A stretch of DNA of 64,000 bases from Salsuginibacillus halophilus (GTDB lineage Bacteria > Bacillota > Bacilli > Bacillales > Marinococcaceae). Below are positions 16,756 through 25,395 of this stretch, piece after piece. The DNA is taken from contig NZ_PYAV01000005.1 in the NCBI RefSeq assembly GCF_003014715.1, positions 62,001 to 126,000 on the forward strand, written 5' to 3'. Position numbers and translations under genes: made by a program. Within the stretch, counting starts at the first letter, position 1. Every line of letters starts with the position of its first letter. The notes below the pieces were generated by a model. It was not told where the DNA came from, did no database searches, and was given only the letters and a program-made list of their open reading frames with translations.

Positions 16756-17446
16756 TACAGCAACGTATGCTTCCGGAGCGGCTTTGCTCCAGGATGGGAT
16801 CGTGCGGAGCGAAAAAGTAACATTTTTAAAGAAAAATCATTCGATCCGGGTGATGCCGGCAGTAGATCATGTCCTTTCAGAAGCAGATGTGACGCCGGCA
16901 GATCTCGATCACATTATTGTAGGAGAAGGTCCTGGTTCTTATACCGGGGTGCGGATCGGTGTAACAACGGCGAAGTCGCTCGCCTGGGCGTTGGACATTC
17001 CGGCAACAGGCGTGTCGAGTTTAGAAGTGCTTGCTGAACGCGGTGGCATGTTCCACGGTCGGATTTTTAGTTTTTTTGATGCCCGGCGCGGCCAGGTGTA
17101 CGGTGGCGTCTATGAACGGGATGCTGCCGGCGGCTTAAAGCAAGTGCAGCCCGATGCATTAAAACTGATGACCGACTTTACAGCTGAACTTGCTGAAGCA
17201 GAAGGAGAGATCCTCTGTTTAAGTCCCGACCTTGCCCAGCATGAAGATGTACTTAAAGAAACCCTCGCGCACCGGGCTGTATTTGGCCGACTTCAGGACA
17301 TGTATCCGCATCCGGCGGATGTTCTTGCCGTCGGGATGAGAAAAGAAGCTGCTCAAAGTGTTCACGCACTGGCGCCAAATTACGGCCAGCTCGCTGAGGC
17401 TGAGAAAAAACGGGTGGAAGCTGAAAAAGGCGGCCGGCATGGCTGA
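16736..17446 (+). CDS. tsaB: tRNA threonylcarbamoyladenosine biosynthesis protein TsaB
   Basis: ASKHA-fold partner of TsaD needed for t6A synthesis. The N-terminal LAIDTATYASGAAL and the block IIVGEGPGSYTGVRIGVTTAKSLAWA are diagnostic. Length (236 aa) fits. It overlaps tsaE upstream and rimI downstream by 8 bases. Confidence 0.95.
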   Translation: MNVLAIDTATYASGAALLQDGIVRSEKVTFLKKNHSIRVMPAVDHVLSEADVTPADLDHIIVGEGPGSYTGVRIGVTTAKSLAWALDIPATGVSSLEVLAERGGMFHGRIFSFFDARRGQVYGGVYERDAAGGLKQVQPDALKLMTDFTAELAEAEGEILCLSPDLAQHEDVLKETLAHRAVFGRLQDMYPHPADVLAVGMRKEAAQSVHALAPNYGQLAEAEKKRVEAEKGGRHG

Positions 17447-17906
17447 GCTACAGGTGAATATCCGGCCGATGGAGGAAACGGACCTTGATGCGGTGCTTAA
17501 AGTTGAGCGTGATGCTTTTCAATCACCGTGGCAGCGCGAAACTTTTCAAAAAGAACTGAACGAAAATCACTTTGCTCATTATTTAGTTGCAGAAACAAAC
17601 GAAGAGGTGATCGGCTACTGTGGGGTGTGGGTCGTTTTAGATGATGCCCATATTACCAACATTGCAATCTTATCATCGATGCGCGGCGCAAAGGTCGGAG
17701 CCGCACTGCTTGCAAAGAGCTTAACGATGGCAAAAACGTACGGTGCACGCCAGCTTAGTCTGGAGTGCCGCGTTTCTAATCAAGCGGCCCAGGCACTGTA
17801 CAAGAAGTTCGGCTTTGTTGAAGGTGGTCTGCGTAAAAATTACTACCGGGATAATCATGAAGATGCGCTCGTCATGTGGCGCAAACTTGACGATTGGGAT
17901 GAATAA
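17439..17906 (+). CDS. rimI: Ribosomal protein S18-alanine N-acetyltransferase
   Basis: GNAT acetyltransferase of 155 aa. The block [20 protein letters not shown] carries the acetyl-CoA binding pattern (R-G-x-K-V-G), and [19 protein letters not shown] is the typical C-terminal motif of RimI. The ATG at 17439 overlaps the tsaB stop; the longer open frame starting at 17358 lies inside tsaB. The conserved place between tsaB and tsaD supports the name. Confidence 0.9.
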   Translation: MAELQVNIRPMEETDLDAVLKVERDAFQSPWQRETFQKELNENHFAHYLVAETNEEVIGYCGVWVVLDDAHITNIAILSSMRGAKVGAALLAKSLTMAKTYGARQLSLECRVSNQAAQALYKKFGFVEGGLRKNYYRDNHEDALVMWRKLDDWDE

Positions 17907-17908
17907 AG

Positions 17909-18922
17909 ATGAGTGAAACATCAACTTTAATTTTAGCAATTGAAACAAGCTGTGATGAAACAGCCGCCGCTGTTATTGAAAACGGCCGGTATGTTCGCGC
18001 CAATGCAGTAGCCTCACAAATCGAGACCCATAAACTGTATGGAGGTGTCGTCCCGGAAATCGCCTCGCGTCAGCACGTTGAACAGATGACGATCGTGATG
18101 GAGAAAGCGATGCGTGAAGCCGGCGTCACTTTTCAAGATTTAACAGCCGTCGCTGTAACAGAAGGCCCGGGTCTTGTTGGGGCACTGCTTGTTGGGGTAA
18201 ACGCGGCAAAAGCCGTTGCCTATGCGCACAGCCTCCCGCTCGTACCGGTGCATCATCTTGCCGGTCACATTTATGCGAACCGTCTCGTGCATGACGTAAA
18301 ATATCCACTCCTTTCCTTAATCGTCTCTGGCGGACACACAGAGCTTGTGTATATGCCGGAAGAAGGTGTGTATGAATTAATTGGCGAGACGCGCGATGAT
18401 GCAGTTGGAGAAGCGTACGATAAAGTGGCGCGCACCCTTGGTCTTCCTTATCCAGGCGGACCAGCTGTTGATCAGCTGGCACAAACAGGAGAGGCGTCGC
18501 TTGAGTTCCCGCGTGCCTGGTTGGAAGAGGGGAGTTATGACTTCAGTTTCAGCGGTTTAAAGTCTTCGGTGTTAAATACGCTGCACAACGCAACGCAGCG
18601 CAATGTAGAACTGGCTCGTGAGGATGTGGCATGCAGTTTTCAAGCAAGCGTCGTTGATGTACTCGTTACAAAAACCGCAGCAGCTGCAAAAGCTTACGAT
18701 GTGGAACAAGTACTTCTTGCCGGTGGTGTTGCTGCGAATCAAACATTGCGCGAAGCCATGGAAACGAAAATGGCTGCTGAAGGCCGGCAACTGCTTGTAC
18801 CGCCGCTCTGGCTCTGTACAGATAACGCAGCGATGATCGGGGCTGCGGCAGATGTGGCTTACCGCAGCGGTGCACGCGCCGACCTTGATTTAAACGCCAA
18901 GCCGGGCCTTGCTTTGAAGTAG
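17909..18922 (+). CDS. tsaD: tRNA N6-adenosine threonylcarbamoyltransferase TsaD
   Basis: Catalytic component transferring the threonylcarbamoyl group to A37 of tRNA. The [11 protein letters not shown] start, the metal-binding [20 protein letters not shown], and the C-terminal [15 protein letters not shown] and [12 protein letters not shown] are all present. At 337 aa it is full length. It ends the thiL-tsaD run and is followed by a terminator. Confidence 0.97.
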   Translation: MSETSTLILAIETSCDETAAAVIENGRYVRANAVASQIETHKLYGGVVPEIASRQHVEQMTIVMEKAMREAGVTFQDLTAVAVTEGPGLVGALLVGVNAAKAVAYAHSLPLVPVHHLAGHIYANRLVHDVKYPLLSLIVSGGHTELVYMPEEGVYELIGETRDDAVGEAYDKVARTLGLPYPGGPAVDQLAQTGEASLEFPRAWLEEGSYDFSFSGLKSSVLNTLHNATQRNVELAREDVACSFQASVVDVLVTKTAAAAKAYDVEQVLLAGGVAANQTLREAMETKMAAEGRQLLVPPLWLCTDNAAMIGAAADVAYRSGARADLDLNAKPGLALK

Positions 18923-18950
18923 TTTAGTTAAGGTACAGAACATAACTTTT

Positions 18951-18977
18951 AAAAAGCCGCTGTAAGGCGGCTTTTTT
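18951..18977 (+). terminator. Terminator after tsaD
   Basis: AAAAAGCCGC and GGCGGCTTTTTT form a stem with a TGTAA loop and a T run. A similar hairpin (19442-19466) follows the repeat block downstream, so the terminator appears twice. Confidence 0.85.
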
Positions 18978-18999
18978 CGGCTTATAGACAGACTTTTTC

Positions 19000-19080
19000 A
19001 ACTTCCTCGGCAGACAACCAGTGCCTACGGGATTTTCTCACTCGCTGTCCTGCTTAGGCATCGCCGCCGGTGCTCGTCAG
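19000..19080 (-). repeat. Dispersed repeat, partial copy
   Basis: On the plus strand it reads CTTCCTCGGCAG ... GCCTACGGGATTTTCTCACTC ... ATCGCCGCC ... GCTCGTCAGCC. It aligns with 54587-54670 and, inverted, with 12840-12925. Only the half ending in the GCCGCC side is kept. Confidence 0.65.
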
Positions 19081-19223
19081 CCTTGCATGATTTGAAGGAC
19101 ATGAATGGTACAAGCAATATCTACATGAATCAGCTTCATTATGATGCTTTATGAACGATCAAGCGAACCATATACATTGGAAATAAGCGATGATTCTTAA
19201 ATTAAAACGTGACCGAAACGTAA

Positions 19224-19328
19224 GACGGCGACTCCCAGAGGATTAAGCGCAGGCTGAAGATCCACTTGTTCGAATCGTTCTCATTCGAACAAGTTAGCTG
19301 AAGCCAAGCCCTCGGGAAAGCGCCTGTC
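19224..19328 (+). repeat. Structured dispersed repeat, copy 2
   Basis: A 105-base element with about 90 percent visual identity to 12608-12712. The inner stem is again ACTTGTTCGAA / TTCGAACAAGT, with a changed loop. The similarity extends beyond the core on both sides, upstream to about 19125 and downstream through GGTTACGTTCAT. Confidence 0.75.
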
Positions 19329-19441
19329 TGAAGTGAAGGTTACGTTCATGATTCGGTTTTTATTATCTTAAGTTAGCCCGCGGAGCTCGGAGCAGTAAGT
19401 TGTGCGTGTATCTTAGGTGTTATACTTTATCGACATTCTCT

Positions 19442-19466
19442 GAGCTGCTGTGAGGCGGCTCTTTTT
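19442..19466 (+). terminator. Second copy of the tsaD-type terminator
   Basis: GAGCTGC TGTGA GGCGGCTC followed by six T. It resembles the 18951-18977 terminator in sequence and orientation, and the segment between the two is repeat DNA. No gene on this strand ends before it. Confidence 0.7.
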
Positions 19467-19474
19467 TCGTCGAA

Positions 19475-19661
19475 TTATCCCCATAAAAAGTTATACACAT
19501 GATTGTGAACAATGTGAGTAAGTGATGAAATAGCTGAAATTACAGCAGCAATATTGTTAACAGATAATCTGTGCATAAGTCATTGTTTTTGTGAACAAAT
19601 CTGCTTTTCCCTTGTAAACAGGCATTATAACTGTGGATAAACCTGTGGATTGTGTGTATAA
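19475..19661. other. Cluster of DnaA boxes
   Basis: Four perfect TTATNCACA 9-mers occur within 171 bases: TTATACACA 19491-19499 (plus), and the reverse-strand forms TGTGCATAA 19570-19578, TGTGGATAA 19632-19640 and TGTGTATAA 19653-19661. One-mismatch or weaker sites lie at 19475-19483 (TTATCCCCA) and 19644-19652. The sequence is AT-rich and gene-free up to 19832. B. subtilis has DnaA-box clusters outside oriC, and I recall one near gcp (tsaD), but that is memory only. Confidence 0.75.
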
Positions 19662-19832
19662 ATGAAGACGTTTCCACAAATGGTAATGTTGGAGCTATGT
19701 TGATCTACGCTTAAGCTGTAGCTCATTTAATTTATATTGCTAAAAAGTGCAATCCGTTTACCACCGTCATACAAAAAAGCTAACAAGCATCGACATCGAT
19801 ACTTGTCAGCCTTCATTTGCCTCGCTCTATTT

Positions 19833-21770
19833 TTACGTCTGTAACGCTTCCCACGTCTCCATCGTTTCTTCAAGCTTCGCGCGTTTTTGATCAATGTCAT
19901 CCTGGATTTTTTGTGCTTCTTCGTAATCTTCATAAACGGCTGGATCATACAAAGATGCTTCAAGCGTTTCGATTTCTTGTTCAAGCTTTTCGATATCTGC
20001 CTCTGATTGTTCAATTTGTCGGAGTCGTTTGCGTTCTTCACGCTTTGCTTCTTTATCATCAAGAAAAGCCTGCTTATTCGCAGATGGGTGATCCTCACTC
20101 ACACCGCCGGATGCAGCTTGTTCCTCCGCCTGCAGGGCAGCGATTTCTGCTTCTTCTTCTTTTTTCATCCGATAATAATCATAGTCGCCGATGTATTCTT
20201 TCAACCCTTCTTCAGGGGTGAGCTCAAGGATCCGTGTCGCCATGCGGTTTAAAAAGTACCGGTCGTGAGAGACAAACAACATTGTTCCAGGAAACTCGGA
20301 AAGTGCTGCTTCAAGCACTTCTTTACTATCAAGGTCCAAATGGTTCGTCGGCTCATCAAAAATTAACAGGTTCGCTTTTTGCATCATTAATTTTGCAAGC
20401 GACAACCGGGCCCGCTCACCGCCGCTTAAATCAGCCACCTGCTTTAACACGTCCTCACCGCTGAATAAAAAATTGCCGAGGACGGTGCGGATGTCTTTTT
20501 CAAGGGTGGTCGGATGATCCTGCCACAACTCTTCTAAGACGGTGTTTTTTTCGTTAAGCTCGGACTGCTGCTGTTCGTAATATCCGGGCGTTACTTTACT
20601 GCCGTAGGTGACACTGCCTTGTTCAGGCGTAAGCCGCTGCATCAACAGCTTTAACAACGTCGTCTTCCCGGCACCGTTTGGCCCGAGCAGGGCAACACGC
20701 TCCTGCCGCTTCATATGCACCTCGACATTATCAAACAACGGTGTTTGTTCGTATCCGAACGTGAGATTTTCAGCTTTTAAAACTTCGCGTCCGCTTTCTC
20801 TTTCAATATGAAATGAGAACTTCGCAGATTTTTCATCACCATCCGGGCGGTCGATTTTATCCATTTTCTCAAGTTGTTTGCGGCGGGATTGGGCGCGTTT
20901 GGAGGTTGAATCACGGACGATATTTTTTTGAATGAAATCTTCAAGTTTGGCAATCTCTCCTTGCTGCTTTTCAAAAGCTTTCATCTCCTGCTCGTAGCGC
21001 CGGGCTTTTTCTTCAAGGTAAAACGAGTAGTTTCCTTTATACTCGTGGATTTGTGAGCGGGTCACTTCGTACGTTTTATTTACAATCTTGTCGAGGAAAT
21101 AGCGGTCGTGCGAAACGATTAAAAGGGCGCCGTCATAACCCGATAAGTATTGTTCGAGCCATGTGAGGGTTTCAATGTCCAAATGGTTTGTTGGCTCGTC
21201 TAAAATGAGCAGGTCCGGCCGGGCAAGAAGAAGCTTAGCAAGAGCGAGCCGGGTTTTCTGACCGCCGCTCAATGTAGAGACGAGCGTGTCTTCGCTGAAG
21301 TTTGCGAAATTCAAGCCGTTTAAGATGCTTCTAATATTGGCTTCGTATTGATAGCCGCCCTGCTTTTCAAAGTCGTGCTGTTTTTCATCGTAGAGCTGCA
21401 TCACTTTCTCATAAGCTGTTTTATCGTCATAGACTGCAGGGTCAGCCATTTTCATTTCCAGGTCCCGGATTTCTTGCTCCATCGTCCGTAAGTGTTCAAC
21501 AACTGCAAGCATTTCATCAAAGATGGTCCGCTTTGAGGTTAAGTCTGTTTCCTGGGCGAGGTAGCCGAGCTTTTTTTCTTTCGGCATTGTAATTTGTCCG
21601 CTGTCTTGCTGCAGTTCACCGGCAATAATTTTAAGTAACGTTGATTTGCCGGCACCGTTACGACCGACGAGGGCGACCCGTTCGTTTTCTTTAATTTCAA
21701 GCTTGGCATCTTGAAGAATGGTTTCAACGCCAAATGATTTTGTTATATTAACGCATTGTAGCGCGATCAT
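19833..21770 (-). CDS. ABC-F family ATPase (YdiF type)
   Basis: Cytoplasmic protein with two ABC ATPase domains and no membrane segment (645 aa). The first domain has GRNGAGKSTLL, LSGGQKTRLALAKLL and LILDEPTNHLD; the second has GPNGAGKTTLL, LSGGERARLSLAKLM and LIFDEPTNHLD. A charged linker joins them and the C-terminal 80 residues are a predicted coiled coil. ABC-F proteins act on the ribosome E site. The ATG at 21770 is chosen because AAGGATG has correct spacing, in contrast to the ATG nine bases earlier. It lies between tsaD and rex as ydiF does in B. subtilis, but convergent to tsaD. Confidence 0.93.
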   Translation of the reverse strand: MIALQCVNITKSFGVETILQDAKLEIKENERVALVGRNGAGKSTLLKIIAGELQQDSGQITMPKEKKLGYLAQETDLTSKRTIFDEMLAVVEHLRTMEQEIRDLEMKMADPAVYDDKTAYEKVMQLYDEKQHDFEKQGGYQYEANIRSILNGLNFANFSEDTLVSTLSGGQKTRLALAKLLLARPDLLILDEPTNHLDIETLTWLEQYLSGYDGALLIVSHDRYFLDKIVNKTYEVTRSQIHEYKGNYSFYLEEKARRYEQEMKAFEKQQGEIAKLEDFIQKNIVRDSTSKRAQSRRKQLEKMDKIDRPDGDEKSAKFSFHIERESGREVLKAENLTFGYEQTPLFDNVEVHMKRQERVALLGPNGAGKTTLLKLLMQRLTPEQGSVTYGSKVTPGYYEQQQSELNEKNTVLEELWQDHPTTLEKDIRTVLGNFLFSGEDVLKQVADLSGGERARLSLAKLMMQKANLLIFDEPTNHLDLDSKEVLEAALSEFPGTMLFVSHDRYFLNRMATRILELTPEEGLKEYIGDYDYYRMKKEEEAEIAALQAEEQAASGGVSEDHPSANKQAFLDDKEAKREERKRLRQIEQSEADIEKLEQEIETLEASLYDPAVYEDYEEAQKIQDDIDQKRAKLEETMETWEALQT

Positions 21771-21888
21771 GAGAATCATCCTTATGAATAAAGTATCGTT
21801 CGTTTCTTTCTAGTGTATCGTATTTTTTGCAGGGGGTAAAAGTCATGATCCAGGCAGTACGGGCTGTGTAATGAAGTATTTCATTGTA

Positions 21889-21906
21889 TTGTGAACGAAT
21901 GAACAA
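21889..21906. promoter_or_regulatory. Possible degenerate Rex operator
   Basis: TTGTGAA CGAA TGAACAA resembles the Rex palindrome TTGTGAAN4TTCACAA, with 5 of 7 bases in the right arm. It lies about 95 bases upstream of rex, where autoregulation would be expected. Weak evidence. Confidence 0.35.
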
Positions 21907-22002
21907 CTTTTTGCATATCTCTATCTTTTGCGCCGTTCATTCATGTAAAATAAGGGAGGCGGTTTTAAGTTACGCCCATCTGAATGATGGAGGAGGCATG
22001 TT

Positions 22003-22644
22003 ATGAAAATTGAGCAGCAACAAATACCGCATGCCACTGCAAAACGTCTCCCGATGTATTATCGGTTTCTTGAAAATCTATATGCCTCAGGTAAAGAACG
22101 CGTATCATCAACAGAGTTGAGTGAAGCAGTGAAAGTAGACTCGGCAACGATCCGCCGCGATTTTTCCTACTTTGGGGCGCTTGGGAAAAAAGGGTATGGT
22201 TACAATGTCTTGTATCTACTCTCATTTTTCCGTAAAGCCTTAGATCAGGATGAACTTACGAAAGTGGTACTGATTGGTGTCGGGAACTTAGGTACAGCTT
22301 TATTAAAATACAACTTCACAAAAAACAACAACATTATGATTACAAGCGCGTTTGATACAGATGAAGCTATGGTCGGTGAAGAAATCGGTGGTGTGGAAGT
22401 CTTTCACCTTGATGAATTAAAAGAGCGGCTCGATGACTCGGTAAGTGCAGCGATTCTTGCCGTGCCGGTACAGGCAGCACAGTCCGTGGCAGATCTGTTA
22501 GCTGAAACGAATACACGGGGGATTTTAAATTTCACCCCGGAGCGGCTTGATGTACCAGACGATATGCGGGTGCACCATATTGATTTATCGGTGGAGCTTC
22601 AATCGCTGATTTACTTTTTAAAGCATGACCATGAAACGAACTAA
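22003..22644 (+). CDS. rex: Redox-sensing transcriptional repressor Rex
   Basis: Senses the NADH/NAD+ ratio and represses fermentation and respiration genes. The N-terminal winged helix ([20 protein letters not shown] and [22 protein letters not shown]) is followed by a Rossmann domain with [15 protein letters not shown] near residue 86. Length is 213 aa, normal. GATGGAGGAGG precedes the ATG. It is followed by tatA and tatC as in B. subtilis. Confidence 0.96.
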   Translation: MKIEQQQIPHATAKRLPMYYRFLENLYASGKERVSSTELSEAVKVDSATIRRDFSYFGALGKKGYGYNVLYLLSFFRKALDQDELTKVVLIGVGNLGTALLKYNFTKNNNIMITSAFDTDEAMVGEEIGGVEVFHLDELKERLDDSVSAAILAVPVQAAQSVADLLAETNTRGILNFTPERLDVPDDMRVHHIDLSVELQSLIYFLKHDHETN

Positions 22645-22690
22645 AGCTTCAACCATATAGCTTACCGATTCCTGAATGGGGGTGAGATCG

Positions 22691-22885
22691 ATGTCCTTCG
22701 GTGCAGGGAGCATTGCGTTAATTTTAATTGCGGCGCTTCTATTGTTTGGTCCGAAAAAGCTGCCGGAACTCGGCCGTGCTGCTGGTAATACGCTGCGCGA
22801 ATTCCGGAGTGCAACAAAAGGGCTTGCTGATGACGACGATAACGATCGTGACAAGAAAAATGAGAAACAGGATCGAGATCAATAA
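22691..22885 (+). CDS. tatA: Twin-arginine translocase subunit TatA
   Basis: A 64-residue protein with one N-terminal membrane helix, the FGPKKLPELGRAAG hinge and amphipathic helix, and a strongly charged acidic-basic tail (DDDDNDRDKKNEKQDRDQ). ATG 22691 has GGGGGTGAG upstream; an in-frame ATG at 22676 is less likely. It forms the transport pore with TatC, encoded 16 bases downstream. Confidence 0.93.
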   Translation: MSFGAGSIALILIAALLLFGPKKLPELGRAAGNTLREFRSATKGLADDDDNDRDKKNEKQDRDQ

Positions 22886-22901
22886 CGAATAGGATGAACA
22901 A

Positions 22902-23687
22902 ATGATGCAGCAAAAGAACATGTCTTTTGTGGAGCATTTCGGAGAACTGCGCAAGCGGCTCATGATTATTGCGTTCTTTTTAGTGGCTGGTATGGGGCTT
23001 GGCTTTTTTATCGCGCCCAACGTAATCAGCTACTTGCAGAACATTCCGCCGGCGCAGGATTTTCCGATGAACGCTTTCCATTTAACAGATCCTTTGAAAG
23101 TGTATATGAACTTTGCCTTCTTTACCGGTGTGGTTATCACGTTTCCGGTAATTATGTATCAACTCTGGGGTTTTATCAGCCCGGGGTTAATGGAGAAAGA
23201 ACGTAAAGTCACCTTATCGTATATTCCAGTGTCTGTCGTGCTCTTTCTCGGAGGTCTTGCTTTTTCCTTTTATATTTTATTTCCTTATGTCATTGAATTT
23301 CTCGGCAACCTGGCTGACCGTTTAAATATTACCGAGCAGTACGGGATTAATGAGTACTTTGCGTTTTTGTTCCAGTTGACGATTCCGTTTGGTTTCTTAT
23401 TCCAGCTCCCGGTTGTTGTCATGTTTTTGACGCGGCTTGGGATCGTTACGCCGACGTTTTTATCACAAATTCGAAAGTACGCGTATTTTGTTCTACTCAT
23501 TATTGCCGGTTTCATTACCCCGCCGGAAATTGTGTCGCACTTAATGGTGACACTTCCGATGTTTTTGTTATATGAACTAAGTATTACCGTGTCACGTTTT
23601 GCTCACAAGCGGATGCTCAAAGCTGAAGCAGAGCGGCAGCGTGAACTTGTAGAACAAGAGCAGTCCAACCGCCGCGATGACAAATAG
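22902..23687 (+). CDS. tatC: Sec-independent protein translocase TatC
   Basis: Receptor subunit for twin-arginine signal peptides. It shows the N-terminal FVEHFGELRKRLM, then six hydrophobic segments, and the conserved FITPPEIVSHLMVTLPMFLLYELSI near the end. Length (261 aa) is normal, with a charged cytoplasmic C-terminus. Paired with tatA upstream and closed by a terminator 2 bases after its stop. Confidence 0.96.
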   Translation: MMQQKNMSFVEHFGELRKRLMIIAFFLVAGMGLGFFIAPNVISYLQNIPPAQDFPMNAFHLTDPLKVYMNFAFFTGVVITFPVIMYQLWGFISPGLMEKERKVTLSYIPVSVVLFLGGLAFSFYILFPYVIEFLGNLADRLNITEQYGINEYFAFLFQLTIPFGFLFQLPVVVMFLTRLGIVTPTFLSQIRKYAYFVLLIIAGFITPPEIVSHLMVTLPMFLLYELSITVSRFAHKRMLKAEAERQRELVEQEQSNRRDDK

Positions 23688-23688
23688 C

Positions 23689-23727
23689 AGCCTGCGTAAA
23701 GCGCTCCGCGTTTTACGCAGGCTTTTT
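23689..23727 (+). terminator. Terminator after tatC
   Basis: AGCCTGCGTAAA pairs with TTTACGCAGGCT around a GC-rich loop and is followed by a T run. Confidence 0.85.
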
Positions 23728-23818
23728 CAATGTAAAAATGTAACGGACAAACGAAATGAAGACGTGATATAGTTAAATGAAGAAATATCGTTAAAGATTG
23801 ATTTAAAGAGGCGGAATT

Positions 23819-25252
23819 ATGAAAAGAATACCAGGAAAGTGGTTAGTTGTCGTCTCTTTGTTATTAGGGACGTTTACTTTAATTTTAAATAACAGCATGT
23901 TAAATCCGGCCGTGCCGCATTTAATGGAGGTCTTTGATGCAGATGCTGTTGCAACCGGCTGGGTTATCACCATTTTTATGGTGAGTATGGGTATGACGAT
24001 GCCTGTGACCGGCTTTTTAGGTGATAAATTCGGCAAAAAGCGGCTTTACTTAATCGGTTTAAGCTTATTTGTACTCGGTTCGCTGCTTGGGAGTTTCGCA
24101 TGGGATTTAAGCTCGCTCATTATGTTCCGAGCCTTGCAGGGAATTGGCGGCGGGATCATGATGCCACTGTCGATGGCGTTAATTTTTGCAGCTTTCCCTC
24201 GGAATGAGCGGGGCCTTGCAACAGGGACGTGGGGGGTCGCCGCTATGGTCGCTCCGACAATCGGCCCTACGCTCGGCGGCACCATTATTGAATTGGCGAG
24301 CTGGCCGTGGCTCTTTTTAATTAATGTGCCGTTCGGATTGGTGGCGCTTTTTGTCGCCTGGTATTACTTAAAAGAAGTAGAAACTGACCGGTCGCTGCAG
24401 TTTGACCGTTACGGCTTTATCTTTGTAACCCTCGGTGTCGGAGCGATTTTGTTTGCGCTCGGTAACATTTCAGAATTTGAACATTTAACAGATATGACAA
24501 ACTTAGGTTTAATTGCTTTCGGGGTAGTCGCACTTTATGTATTTGTCCGGATTGAAAACCAAGTTGCGCACCCGCTTCTTGATTTATCGATTTTAAAGAT
24601 TGGCGCTTACGCACTAAGCATTTGGGTGACTGCCTTATCATCGATCGGGTTGTTTGCCGGCATCTTTTTAGTGCCGCTCCTCGTGCAGAATGTTTACGGT
24701 TATGATGCGATTATGACCGGTCTCGTGTTTGTACCGTCTGCGTTGTTGACCGGTGTATTTATGTCCATCGGCGGCCGCCTCCTTGATGCTGGTTACGCAC
24801 CGCAGCTGCTTGCTGCCGGGATGACAGTCGCGGCCGGAGGCACGATAGCGATGGGCTTTTTCACCATTGAGACTGCTATTTACTGGGTGTTTATCTTAAT
24901 GGGGATCCGCGGCATGGGGATGGGCTGCTTTAGTATGCCGGCAACGACTGCCGGGATGAATGCGATTCCCGAGGCGGTCATTTCGCGAGGGTCGGCGATG
25001 AACAATGTGTTCCGTCAAATGTTTTCAGCACTAGGCATTGTGTTTGTCTCGATTTATTTTGAAGTGCGCCGTGCGCAGTTGTTTGCCGGTAATGGCGGTG
25101 AGATGCAGGAAGCAAGCCTGCAGGCGATTAACGAAGCATTTATCATTATCGGATTGTTGACGCTGTTTTCAGTGCCGACAGGTTTTATGCTGGGCCGGAA
25201 AGCGAAACAGAGCGAGCAGGAGAAACAACAGGAAGAGGAAGCAGAAAATTAA
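23819..25252 (+). CDS. MFS multidrug exporter, DHA2 (14-TM, EmrB/QacA) family
   Basis: A 477-residue transporter of the drug:proton antiporter family. The start NNSMLNPAVPHLMEVFDADAVATGWVITIFMVSMG shows the DHA2 first helices, GFLGDKFGKKRLYLIGL is the MFS A motif and RALQGIGGGIMMPLSMALI the motif B region. The C-terminus is Glu/Lys-rich. It has its own ribosome-binding site and a downstream terminator. Substrate cannot be told. It separates tatC from the ydiK-ydiL-groESL block relative to B. subtilis. Confidence 0.9.
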   Translation: MKRIPGKWLVVVSLLLGTFTLILNNSMLNPAVPHLMEVFDADAVATGWVITIFMVSMGMTMPVTGFLGDKFGKKRLYLIGLSLFVLGSLLGSFAWDLSSLIMFRALQGIGGGIMMPLSMALIFAAFPRNERGLATGTWGVAAMVAPTIGPTLGGTIIELASWPWLFLINVPFGLVALFVAWYYLKEVETDRSLQFDRYGFIFVTLGVGAILFALGNISEFEHLTDMTNLGLIAFGVVALYVFVRIENQVAHPLLDLSILKIGAYALSIWVTALSSIGLFAGIFLVPLLVQNVYGYDAIMTGLVFVPSALLTGVFMSIGGRLLDAGYAPQLLAAGMTVAAGGTIAMGFFTIETAIYWVFILMGIRGMGMGCFSMPATTAGMNAIPEAVISRGSAMNNVFRQMFSALGIVFVSIYFEVRRAQLFAGNGGEMQEASLQAINEAFIIIGLLTLFSVPTGFMLGRKAKQSEQEKQQEEEAEN

Positions 25253-25269
25253 CGATGCAAAAGCAGCTT

Positions 25270-25297
25270 GAGCCGGGTGCGCTCGGCTGTTTTTTTG
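25270..25297 (+). terminator. Terminator after the MFS gene
   Basis: AGCCG and CGGCT form a short stem followed by a run of seven T. Confidence 0.65.
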
Positions 25298-25395
25298 TCG
25301 CAGGTTTGAATTGGAAGTCGAAACGGGTACAACACTTTAGACTACTTTTTGGCGTTTCTTGAATAGAGCGGTAACGCCGGGCGAGGAGGAAATAT

